Shown one piece after another: positions 42,109-49,685 of a stretch of 64,000 bases of DNA. The stretch is from Frigoribacterium sp. PvP032 (GTDB lineage Bacteria > Actinomycetota > Actinomycetes > Actinomycetales > Microbacteriaceae). Position numbers and translations under genes: made by a program. Numbering within the stretch: position 1 is the stretch's first letter; the number at the start of each line of letters is the position of its first letter. The stretch lies in NCBI RefSeq assembly GCF_017833035.1, contig NZ_JAFIBM010000001.1, forward strand, positions 620,001 to 684,000. Reading direction: 5' to 3'. Below the pieces are notes generated by a model. It did not search any database, had not been told where the DNA came from, and worked only from the letters and a program-made list of their open reading frames with translations.

Positions 42109-42645
42109 ATGAGCGACAACGACATCGACTTCGACCAGCAGGTCCTCGACAACATCGAGATCTCCCGCAACGAGATCGCGCACCCCTCGCTGCCGAAGGG
42201 GAGCAACATCTACGGCTCGACCAAGATCTTCCCCGACTACACGGCCACGAAGGACGAGCACTACTTCCAGCTCGTGCACGGCATCGCCCACGAGTCGTCG
42301 GTGAGCTTCGTCGCCGTGCTGCAGGCGACCAGGGCCCTCCGCAAGGGCTTCACGAGCGTGCTCTACTTCTACGGCCCCGGCTCGATGAACTGCATCGCCA
42401 ACCGCGGGTTCCCGACGACGGGCTCGGACGGGTTCCCCGGCGAGAACAACATCAACAACGCGCTCGAGACGTTCATCGCCGAGGGCGGGACGGTGTTCTG
42501 CTGTCGCTTCGGCCTCGCGCTGCACGGCAACCGCGAGGAGGACCTGATCGCCGGCGTGATCCCGTGCCACCCCCTCGACGTGCAGGACGCCGTCATCCAC
42601 TACGCCCGCAAGGGCGCCATCATCAACAGCACCTACATGGTCTGA
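42109..42645 (+). CDS. MSMEG_0572/Sll0783-family nitrogen-starvation protein
   Basis: The 178-residue protein is a compact, highly conserved member of the Sll0783 family, named after a Synechocystis protein needed for polyhydroxybutyrate accumulation under nitrogen starvation. Conserved cores include YGSTKIFPDYTATKDEHYFQ, LYFYGPGSMNCIANRGFP and GTVFCCRFGLALHG; the CC pair and PCHPLDVQ may bind a ligand or metal. Its biochemical role is unknown. ATG 42109 follows AAGGAG by eight bases. It heads the plus-strand arm of the nit1 cluster. Confidence 0.93.
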   Translation: MSDNDIDFDQQVLDNIEISRNEIAHPSLPKGSNIYGSTKIFPDYTATKDEHYFQLVHGIAHESSVSFVAVLQATRALRKGFTSVLYFYGPGSMNCIANRGFPTTGSDGFPGENNINNALETFIAEGGTVFCCRFGLALHGNREEDLIAGVIPCHPLDVQDAVIHYARKGAIINSTYMV

Positions 42646-42657
42646 GCCGGTGACCGC

Positions 42658-43773
42658 GTGACGATCACGAACGAGCCGCAGGCCCCCGCGCGCGGTGCCG
42701 TCGGCATCTCGAACGGCGGGGCGCTCTCCACCCGCGTCGACGTCGCCATCCGCGGCATCCGGGTCGCCGCCCCCGTGCACCGGGAAGGAGGCGCTGGTCC
42801 GAGCGACGACGGACACGTGCTGTTCCAGGGCCTGCAGTCCGCGATCCCGCAGAGCCAGGACAGCCCGTACCTCGTCGACGACGGGCGACTGCTGCTCGAC
42901 GGCGAGGACACGGGCATCGAGGTCACGCCGGTGGCCCGCCCCCGGTTCTACGACCTGGCGACGGCCGACGGCGTCTCCTACGAGGCGATCGCGCGCCTCC
43001 ACGGGGCCAAGGTGCTGGCGACCACCGTCGTCCAGACCTGCGTGCGCTACGACGTCGCCGAGCGCTGCCGGTTCTGCTCGATCGAGGAGTCGCTGAACGC
43101 CGGCGCGACCGTCGCCGTCAAGACGCCGTCGATGATCGCGGAGGTGGCCGAGGCCGCCTGGCGACTGGACGGCGTCGAGCAGATGGTGATGACCACCGGC
43201 ACCTCGAAGGGGCGCGACCGCGGCGCGACGCACCTGGCCCGCTGCGTGCGTGCGATCAAGGCCGTGGTGCCGGAGCTCGAGATCCAGGTGCAGTGCGAGC
43301 CGCCGGGCGACCTCGCCACCATCACCGACCTGTGGGAGGCCGGCGCGCGCTCGATCGGCATCCACGTCGAGTCGATGGACGACGACGTGCGCCGCCGCTG
43401 GATGCCGGGCAAGTCGCGCGTGTCGATGGACGAGTACCGGGCCGCGTGGCGCGAGGCCGTGCGCGTCTTCGGCCGCAACCAGGTGTCGACCTACCTGCTC
43501 GTCGGCCTCGGCGAGGACCCGGACGAGATGGTCGCCGGCGCCCAGGAGCTGATCGACATGGGCGTCTACCCGTTCATCGTGCCGTTCCGTCCGCTGCGGG
43601 GGACGCTTGCGACCGACGTCGACCACGTGCCCGCGCCGCACGGCTCGGTGCTGCACGACATCACCTTCCGGGTGTCGGAGGCGCTGATCGCGGCCGGCAT
43701 GAAGGGCACCGACCAGAAGGCCGGCTGCGCGGCGTGCGGCGCGTGCTCGGCGCTGCAGACGGCCGGGGGCTGA
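42658..43773 (+). CDS. MSMEG_0568-family radical SAM enzyme
   Basis: The 371-residue enzyme follows the previous gene by 12 bases. The [4Fe-4S] ligands are spaced C128-x8-C137-x2-C140 (TCVRYDVAERCRFC) instead of the usual CX3CX2C, an expanded loop that fits the MSMEG_0568 family. A second cysteine group at the C-terminus (C357, C360, C363 in KAGCAACGACSAL) could hold another cluster. A lipoyl-synthase/BioB-like barrel lies between (VMTTGTSKGRD, VQCEPPGDL, LLVGLGEDPDEM). It probably catalyses the key C-C or C-S step of the nit1 product. Confidence 0.93.
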   Translation: MTITNEPQAPARGAVGISNGGALSTRVDVAIRGIRVAAPVHREGGAGPSDDGHVLFQGLQSAIPQSQDSPYLVDDGRLLLDGEDTGIEVTPVARPRFYDLATADGVSYEAIARLHGAKVLATTVVQTCVRYDVAERCRFCSIEESLNAGATVAVKTPSMIAEVAEAAWRLDGVEQMVMTTGTSKGRDRGATHLARCVRAIKAVVPELEIQVQCEPPGDLATITDLWEAGARSIGIHVESMDDDVRRRWMPGKSRVSMDEYRAAWREAVRVFGRNQVSTYLLVGLGEDPDEMVAGAQELIDMGVYPFIVPFRPLRGTLATDVDHVPAPHGSVLHDITFRVSEALIAAGMKGTDQKAGCAACGACSALQTAGG

Positions 43774-43774
43774 C

Positions 43775-45271
43775 GTGGCGCTGCTCGACGTGCCCGCGCT
43801 GATGGGGCCGCGGGTCGTCACGCCGCCCGCCGCCCAGCTCGCGGCTCAGCCCGCCGCTCCGCCCGCCGCGGAGTTCATCGTGGGGGTCGCGGACCGCGCC
43901 GAGGTCGAGGCGTACCGGCGGCTGCGGCGCGACGCGTTCGTCGACGAGCAGGGGCTGTTCGAGGGCACCGACCGCGACGAGCTCGACGACGACCCGCGCA
44001 CCGTCGTGCTCGTCGCCCGGGCCGGCGGAGGCGTCGTCGGCGGGGTGCGCCTCGCGCCCGTCGGCTCGGAGGACATCGGCTGGTGGACGGGCTCGCGGCT
44101 CGTCGTCGCGCCGTCGGCCCGGAGCGCCCTCGGCGTCGGGTCGGCACTCGTCCGGGCCGCGTCGGCGCTCGCCGAGCAGCTCGGGGTGCTCCGCTTCGAC
44201 GCGACCGTGCAGGTGCGCTCGTCGGTGCTGTTCCGGCGTCTCGGCTGGGAGCAGACCGGCCGCTGCGTGATCGGCGGCGTCGACCACCTCCGGATGCGCT
44301 GGCCGATCGACCGGCACCAGCGGCTCGTCGACGCGACGAAGTCGGTGCTCGAGGCCGTGCTCGAGCCGCACACCGCGTGGGCGGCGTCGCCCGACGGCTC
44401 CCTGGGAGGCGCGGGCTGGGTCGGCGACGACGGGGCGCCCGTGCCGGGCACCGACGTCGTCGCGGCCTGCGACGCGATCCTGCCCTCGATGGTCGAGCGC
44501 GACCCCGAGTGGGCCGGCTGGTGCGGCGTGCTCGTCAACGTGAACGACCTCAGCGCGATGGGCGCCGCGCCCGTCGGGCTGCTCGACGCGGTCGCGGGCC
44601 GCGACGCGGCGTTCGTCCGACGGGTGCTCGCCGGGGTGCGCCGCGGCGCCGAGGCCTGGGGCGTGCCGCTGCTCGGCGGGCACACGCAGGTCGGGGTGCC
44701 CGCCGCGCTCAGCGTCACGGCCCTCGGCCGGACCACGCACCCCGTGCCCGGCGGAGGCGGCCGGTACGGCGACGCCCTCAGCCTCACGGTCGACGTGAGC
44801 GGCTCGTGGCGGGAGGAGCACCACGGCAGCCAGTGGAACTCGACCGAGGGGCGCCGCTCGCACGAGCTGCGCGACCTCGCGGGCACCGTCGCACGGGCAC
44901 GTCCCGCCGCGGCGAAGGACGTCAGCATGGCCGGCATCGTCGGCACCGTCGGGATGCTCGCGGAGGCGAGCGGGTACGGCGCCGTCGTCGACGTGGCGTC
45001 CGTGCCCAGGCCGGGAGGCGCCTCCTCGGGGGCAGCTGCCTCGTCTGGCTCGGGCTCCTCGCACGTGACCGTGGGGGACTGGCTGAGCTGCTTCCCCGGC
45101 TTCGGCATGGTGACCGCCGACCGGCCAGGGGAGTCGCGGATGCACTCGCCCCACGCGGTCACGGCCGAGATCGGCGAGCTGTCGCTGCAGCGCGGAGTCG
45201 CCCTGCGGTGGCCCGACGGCGAGGTCACGCGTGCGGTCAGCGGCGGCGTGACGGGCCTCGGCCCCGCCTGA
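43775..45271 (+). CDS. MSMEG_0567-type fusion: GNAT acetyltransferase + AIR synthase-like domain
   Basis: This 498-residue protein joins two enzymes that are separate genes in cyanobacterial nit1 clusters. Residues ~34-180 are a GNAT domain (AYRRLRRDAFVDEQGLF, RLVVAPSARSALGVGSALV). Residues ~190-498 are an AIR synthase (PurM/ThiL-like) domain with the ATP-binding segments VNVNDLSAMGAAPVGLLDAV, GGHTQVGVPAALSVTALG and AKDVSMAGIVGTVGMLAEAS. The start is GTG 43775, two bases after the radical SAM stop. A Pro/Ala leader and a Gly/Ser insert near residue 410-425 are low complexity. Acetylation plus ATP-dependent cyclisation or phosphorylation of the pathway intermediate is likely. Confidence 0.92.
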   Translation: MALLDVPALMGPRVVTPPAAQLAAQPAAPPAAEFIVGVADRAEVEAYRRLRRDAFVDEQGLFEGTDRDELDDDPRTVVLVARAGGGVVGGVRLAPVGSEDIGWWTGSRLVVAPSARSALGVGSALVRAASALAEQLGVLRFDATVQVRSSVLFRRLGWEQTGRCVIGGVDHLRMRWPIDRHQRLVDATKSVLEAVLEPHTAWAASPDGSLGGAGWVGDDGAPVPGTDVVAACDAILPSMVERDPEWAGWCGVLVNVNDLSAMGAAPVGLLDAVAGRDAAFVRRVLAGVRRGAEAWGVPLLGGHTQVGVPAALSVTALGRTTHPVPGGGGRYGDALSLTVDVSGSWREEHHGSQWNSTEGRRSHELRDLAGTVARARPAAAKDVSMAGIVGTVGMLAEASGYGAVVDVASVPRPGGASSGAAASSGSGSSHVTVGDWLSCFPGFGMVTADRPGESRMHSPHAVTAEIGELSLQRGVALRWPDGEVTRAVSGGVTGLGPA

Positions 45272-45649
45272 GCGGCGCGCGCTGCTGCCCGCTGCCCGCT
45301 GCCCGCTGCCCCCTGACCGCCGCCCGCTGACCGCCGCCCCGACCCCTCGAACCCGCGCGCACCCCTCGGCGCGCTCGCGGGTGCGCGCGGGCCTCGCGGG
45401 TGCGGACGGCCGGCGCTCTGCGACACCCGACGGGAAACACGACCGTAACGACACTGCGCGTCTGCTGGAAACACCCGATGAATACGGTGTGGACCGTGTG
45501 ATCCACACGAGCGGACCGACGGCGATCTGCGAGGCACGAGGCCGTCCCGTCGGCCTCGTCGTGCAGCCCGGCCGTGCGTCCGAGCAGCGTTCCCCGCCTC
45601 GCAGCCGACGTCGAGCCGCGCTCGACCTCGACCGAAGGAACCTGCCCCG
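45272..45649. promoter_or_regulatory. Repeat-rich gap and promoter region of the cohesin gene
   Basis: Bases 45285-45338 are a GCCCGCTG/CCGCCGCCC repeat. A family A copy with perfect 13-bp arms follows (CCCGCGCGCACCC, 45352-45364 with 45379-45391). Then comes a promoter-like region with two GGAAACAC repeats (about 45433 and 45467), a GAAAC-N6-GTAAC arrangement at 45434-45449 with GlnR-box spacing, and a 7-bp inverted repeat GTGTGGA/TCCACAC at 45487-45508. No gene is visible. Confidence 0.5.
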
Positions 45650-46462
45650 ATGCAGCACACCACCCGGCGTCCAGCACGCCCCCGACAGTCCGCGGCTGCT
45701 CGCGGCGTCATCGCCCGATCCCTCTGTGCCCGGACCCTCGCCGCCGGAGCGCTGGCCGTCGGCTCGGTCGCCCTCGCCGCGACCCCGGCCCTCGCCGCGC
45801 CCGCCCCGATCGCGCCCGGGATCACGTCCGGGTCGATCACGGCCCCGGCCACCGCCACGGTCGGCGACGTCGTCGACGCGTCGATCGCGCTGACCGGCAC
45901 CAGCGCCGTCTACGCCTACGAGCTCGTGGTCGACTACGACCCCGCCGTGCTCGACTACGTCGACGGCAGCGCGACCGCTCCCGACGGCGGCTTCGACGCG
46001 GTCGACGAGCAGGACGGCACCCTCACCGTCACGCACACCCGGCTCGGCACCTCGCCCGAGCTCGCGGGCGACCTCGCCGTCGACCTGCAGTTCGCCGCGA
46101 TCGGCGCCGGCGACGGCACGCTCGGGTTCTCCTCGGTCACCCTCGTCTCGTCCGAGGGACTGACGACGACGCTCGCGGCGCCGTCCGCGGCGCCCCTCGC
46201 GGTGACCGCCGCGGCCGTGCCCCCGGTCGACCCGGCACCCGTGCCGGTGCCCGACCCGAGCACGCCTGCAGGAGGCGGCACCGCGCCGGTGCCCTCGCCC
46301 ACGTCGAGCGCGGCCAGCGCCTCCTCGGCCTCGGGGCCCCTCGCCTTCACCGGAGCAGAGGTGCTGCCCGGCATCCTCGCGGGCGCCGCCGTGCTGCTCG
46401 CGGGCGTCGCCGCCGTGGTCGTCGCCCAGGTGCGTCGTCGCCGCTCGGCGGGCACCCGATGA
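45650..46462 (+). CDS. Cohesin-domain cell-surface protein with LAFTG sortase tail
   Basis: The 270-residue protein has a signal peptide (cleavage near residue 50, ATPALAA), a single cohesin-like domain at about residues 55-185 (VGDVVDASIALTGTSAVYAY, LVVDYDPAVLDYVDG, LQFAAIGAGDGTLGFSSVTL), a Pro/Ser spacer and a sorting signal: LAFTG at residue 231, a hydrophobic helix and an RRRR tail. LAxTG is the class E sortase motif of actinobacteria. It should display one cohesin on the cell wall. The next gene encodes a secreted amidase with a dockerin, the natural partner of a cohesin. Cohesin domains also occur outside cellulosomes, so binding to the neighbour needs proof. Confidence 0.88.
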   Translation: MQHTTRRPARPRQSAAARGVIARSLCARTLAAGALAVGSVALAATPALAAPAPIAPGITSGSITAPATATVGDVVDASIALTGTSAVYAYELVVDYDPAVLDYVDGSATAPDGGFDAVDEQDGTLTVTHTRLGTSPELAGDLAVDLQFAAIGAGDGTLGFSSVTLVSSEGLTTTLAAPSAAPLAVTAAAVPPVDPAPVPVPDPSTPAGGGTAPVPSPTSSAASASSASGPLAFTGAEVLPGILAGAAVLLAGVAAVVVAQVRRRRSAGTR

Positions 46463-46536
46463 GCGCGCCGCGCCCCGGCGCTCGCCGCCGCACCTCTCTC
46501 CTGCCCGCCTCGCCCACCTCCTGGAGGACCACCCCC

Positions 46537-48426
46537 GTGACAGCCCCCCGACGCCGCGCCCTCGCCGCGACCACCGTCACCTGCGCCCTGGCGCTCGGCG
46601 GCCTCGTGGCCGTGCCGGCCGCGAACGCCGCCGACGCTGCTGCTGCTGCTGCTGCTGCTGCTGCGGCCGTCGCGCCCGCGCCCGCCGCCGGCACGTTCCT
46701 CGCCCCGTACTGGGTCGAGCTCGACCTGACCGACGACCGCCAGGTCACGGCCGACGACCTCGAGGTGCTGAGCTCCGCGCTCGGGGCGACCAGCGCCTCC
46801 TCGGCGTGGGGTCAGGTGTCGGTCGCCGACACGGACGCCGACGGGGTCATCACCGTCTCCGACGTCGCCGCCCTGTCGCAGCGCATCGTCTACGACGACG
46901 GCCCCTTCGAGATCGTCGAGGCGTCGGTCGTCGAGATGCAGGCCGCGATGAACGCCGGGGTCACGACCTCGGTCGAGCTGACGCAGGACTACCTCGACCG
47001 CATCGCCGCCTACGACACGGCCAAGGTCGACCCGGCGTCCACCGGTCGTCCGCTGCGCTCGATCATCACGACCAGCGGGGTCGCGCTCGCCGCGGCCGCC
47101 GAGGCCGACGCGACCCGCGCCTCCGACGGGATGACCGACATGCTGCTCGGCGTGCCGATCGCGGTGAAGGACAACTACGACACCGTCGACATGCCGACCA
47201 CCGGCGGCTGCGGCTGCTGGGACGGCAACCAGACCTCGACCGACGCGGCGATGGTCGCGGGGCTCCGCGCGTCGGGCGCCGTCATCCTGGCCAAGGCGAG
47301 CCTCGACGAGTTCGCGTTCGGCTTCGCGTCGGAGTTCTCGTCGTACCAGCCCGCCGGCACGAGCACCCTCGTCGCCAGCCCCTACGTCACCAGCCAGACG
47401 GCCGGCGGCTCGAGCGGCGGCACCGGCGCGGCGATCGCGGCGAACCTCGCCGGCATCGGGTTCGGCACCGACACGGGCGGCTCGATCCGCATCCCGTCGT
47501 CGTACAACCAGCTCGTCGGCGTCCGTCCGACGGTGGGCCTCGCCAGCCGCGACGGCATCATCCCGCTGGCGCTCTCGCAGGACACCGGCGGACCGATCGC
47601 CCGCAGCGTCACCGACGCCGCCGTGGCCCTCGACTCGGTGACCGGCGTCGACGCCGCCGACCCGGTCACCGCCGAGCAGCAGGGCCTCGTGCCGGAGTCG
47701 TACACGAGCTTCCTCGACGCGGACGCCCTCGCCGGCACCCGCATCGGCTACGTGACGTCGATGGTCAGCACGAACCCGACCACGTCGCGGCTCTTCGCGG
47801 AGGCTCTCGTCACCCTGCAGGCGCAGGGCGCGACCATCGTCCCGATCGCGACGCCGCCGGCCGGGTTCGCGGCCGTGCTCGCCGAGAGCAGCGGCAGCAC
47901 GAACGAGTTCAAGCACGACCTGGACGCCTACGTCGCGAAGCACCTGGCGCCGAACGTCGAGGCGCGCTCGTTGCAGGGCGTGCTGGCCTCGGGCAAGTTC
48001 GTCCCGTCGCGGGCGGGCACCTACCGCTCGCGCGACGCCGTCACCGAGGCGACCTACCAGGGCTGGGCGGGCCCGAGCGGCACGCACACCACGGCCATCG
48101 CGAACGGGCACACCCTGGTCACGGCGATGCTCGACGCCCAGGACCTCGACACGCTGATCTACCCGTCGGGCAACCCGTACTCGTCGTTCAGCACGAACAT
48201 GCGCCTCAGCCCGAACACGGGCATGCCGGCCGTGACGGTGCCGATGGGGCAGGCGACCGCGGCCGACGGCACCATCACCGGCGCCGGCGTGAACCTCGAG
48301 TTCCTCGGGCGGGACTACGCCGAGGGCGACCTGCTCGGCCTCGCCTACGCGTTCGAGCAGGCCACGGCGGGGACGCCGCAGGGGCGCACGTCGCCGAGCC
48401 TGTACGGGCCGCTGCCGGCGGGCTGA
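46537..48426 (+). CDS. Secreted amidase with N-terminal dockerin type I domain
   Basis: Starting from GTG 46537 (GGAGG eight bases upstream) the product is 629 residues. A signal peptide and an 11-alanine stretch coded by nine GCT repeats are followed by a dockerin at about residues 57-122 with two calcium loops: D63-LTDDRQVTADDL and D98-TDADGVITVSDV. The amidase-signature domain has its full Ser-cisSer-Lys triad: Lys211 (IAVKDNYDT), Ser292 (AGGSSGGTG) and Ser316 (TDTGGSIRIP). It hydrolyses an amide outside the cell, releasing ammonia. It follows the cohesin gene by 74 bases. An ATG at 46459 would give a longer form with a less usual signal peptide. Confidence 0.9.
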   Translation: MTAPRRRALAATTVTCALALGGLVAVPAANAADAAAAAAAAAAAVAPAPAAGTFLAPYWVELDLTDDRQVTADDLEVLSSALGATSASSAWGQVSVADTDADGVITVSDVAALSQRIVYDDGPFEIVEASVVEMQAAMNAGVTTSVELTQDYLDRIAAYDTAKVDPASTGRPLRSIITTSGVALAAAAEADATRASDGMTDMLLGVPIAVKDNYDTVDMPTTGGCGCWDGNQTSTDAAMVAGLRASGAVILAKASLDEFAFGFASEFSSYQPAGTSTLVASPYVTSQTAGGSSGGTGAAIAANLAGIGFGTDTGGSIRIPSSYNQLVGVRPTVGLASRDGIIPLALSQDTGGPIARSVTDAAVALDSVTGVDAADPVTAEQQGLVPESYTSFLDADALAGTRIGYVTSMVSTNPTTSRLFAEALVTLQAQGATIVPIATPPAGFAAVLAESSGSTNEFKHDLDAYVAKHLAPNVEARSLQGVLASGKFVPSRAGTYRSRDAVTEATYQGWAGPSGTHTTAIANGHTLVTAMLDAQDLDTLIYPSGNPYSSFSTNMRLSPNTGMPAVTVPMGQATAADGTITGAGVNLEFLGRDYAEGDLLGLAYAFEQATAGTPQGRTSPSLYGPLPAG

Positions 48427-48866
48427 GCCCTGGCCTGAGCCGCAGGAGGCGCGGGTCCCGTCCGCAGGACGGGGCCCGTTCCCTGCGTGCGGGCTCCCGC
48501 GCGCCGCCCGCGCCCCCGCGTGCACCCGGACCCCTCGAACCCGCGCGGACCCCTCGGCGCGCTCGGGGGTGTGCGCGGGTTCCGCGGGTGCGGAGGCCCC
48601 GCCTCCTGCGCGAAGCCTGGCCGACTGGCGAGCTACACCCCCGAACCGGCGCTACACCCCTGGAACGCGTGGTTCAGCGCGGGTCTGGGGGTGTAGCTCG
48701 GGCGCCCGCGCCCCCGCGTGCACCCGGACCCCTCGAACCCGCGCGGACCCCCCGGCGCGCTCGAGGGTGTGCGCGGGTCCGAGGGGTGCAGCGGCCTGCG
48801 ACGCGCGCGCGCGGGCGGGGGGGCGCCGCGCGCGGGCGCAGCGGGCGCCGCGCGGGCGGGCGCGCC
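48427..48866. repeat. Convergent region with a duplicated family A repeat and a palindrome
   Basis: An ~85-bp segment beginning CGCCCGCGCCCCCGCGTGCA at about 48508 is repeated almost unchanged at about 48703. Each copy contains a family A inverted repeat (about 48527-48592 and 48724-48789). Between them lies a palindrome with 14-bp arms CGAGCTACACCCCC (48629-48642 with 48687-48700). Bases 48790-48866 are GC-only low-complexity DNA. No gene is supported. Confidence 0.82.
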
Positions 48867-49685
48867 TCAGACGAGGCCGTGCTCGTACGCGAGGATCACG
48901 ACCTGAACACGGTCGCGCAGGTCGAGCTTGGCGAGCACCCGGCCCACGTGCGTCTTGACCGTGGACTCGCTGACGACGAGCCGCGCGGCGATCTCGGCGT
49001 TGTTGAGGCCCTGCGCGACCGCGAGGAACACGTCGTGCTCGCGCTCGGTGAGCGCCGCGAACGGGCTCGAGGAGGCGGCGGCCCCGCCGCTGAGGTCGGC
49101 CCCGGCCCCGGCCCCGGCACCGCCACCGGCACCTGCGCCTGCGCCCGCGCCGACGCCGGCATGGCCGCCTGCACTGCCGACAGCACCGCCACCAGCACCG
49201 CCACCGGCACCGGCTCCGCCGCCGGCACTGCCGCCAGCACCGCCGGCGCCGCGGGGGAGGCGCGGCAGCGCCACGTCGAGCACCGCCCGCGTGACCCGCG
49301 GCGAGACGACGGCGTCGCCCACGGCGATCGACCGGATGCCCGCGAGTAGCTCGGCCCGCGGCGCGCTCTTCACGAGGAACCCGCTCGCCCCTGCCCGCAG
49401 CCCCGCGAAGGCGTACTCGTCGAGGTCGAACGTCGTGAGGATGAGCACACGGCTCGCGGGCGTCTCGCGGACGATCCGCCGGGTCGCCTCGATGCCGCCG
49501 ATGCCGGGCATGCGGACGTCCATGACGACCACGTCGGGCGACAGGTCCGCGGCCTGGACCACCGCCTCCTCGCCGGTCGCCGCCTCGCCGACGACGACGA
49601 GGTCGTCGGTCGAGTCGACGATCATCGCCATGCCGCGCCGGACCAGCTCCTGGTCGTCGACGAGCAGGATCCTGATGTCGGTCAC
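48867..49685 (-). CDS. NarL/FixJ-family response regulator with a Gly/Ala-rich linker
   Basis: The 272-residue protein has a receiver domain with the phospho-Asp in VVVMDVRMPGIGG and a LuxR helix-turn-helix (ALTEREHDVFLAVAQGLNNA, ESTVKTHVGRVLAKL). The domains are joined by a ~60-residue Gly/Ala linker (GGAGGAGGSAGGGAGAGG and similar), three to four times longer than usual and coded by CCGGCACC-type repeats. GTG 49685 overlaps the kinase stop. It forms a two-component pair with the next gene. Confidence 0.93.
   Translation of the reverse strand: MTDIRILLVDDQELVRRGMAMIVDSTDDLVVVGEAATGEEAVVQAADLSPDVVVMDVRMPGIGGIEATRRIVRETPASRVLILTTFDLDEYAFAGLRAGASGFLVKSAPRAELLAGIRSIAVGDAVVSPRVTRAVLDVALPRLPRGAGGAGGSAGGGAGAGGGAGGGAVGSAGGHAGVGAGAGAGAGGGAGAGAGADLSGGAAASSSPFAALTEREHDVFLAVAQGLNNAEIAARLVVSESTVKTHVGRVLAKLDLRDRVQVVILAYEHGLV

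Noticed and set aside
45650-48426. A complete cellulosome-like gene set
   Set aside because: Only one cohesin and one dockerin protein are present, and no cellulases or scaffoldin with several cohesins; claim limited to a possible pair.
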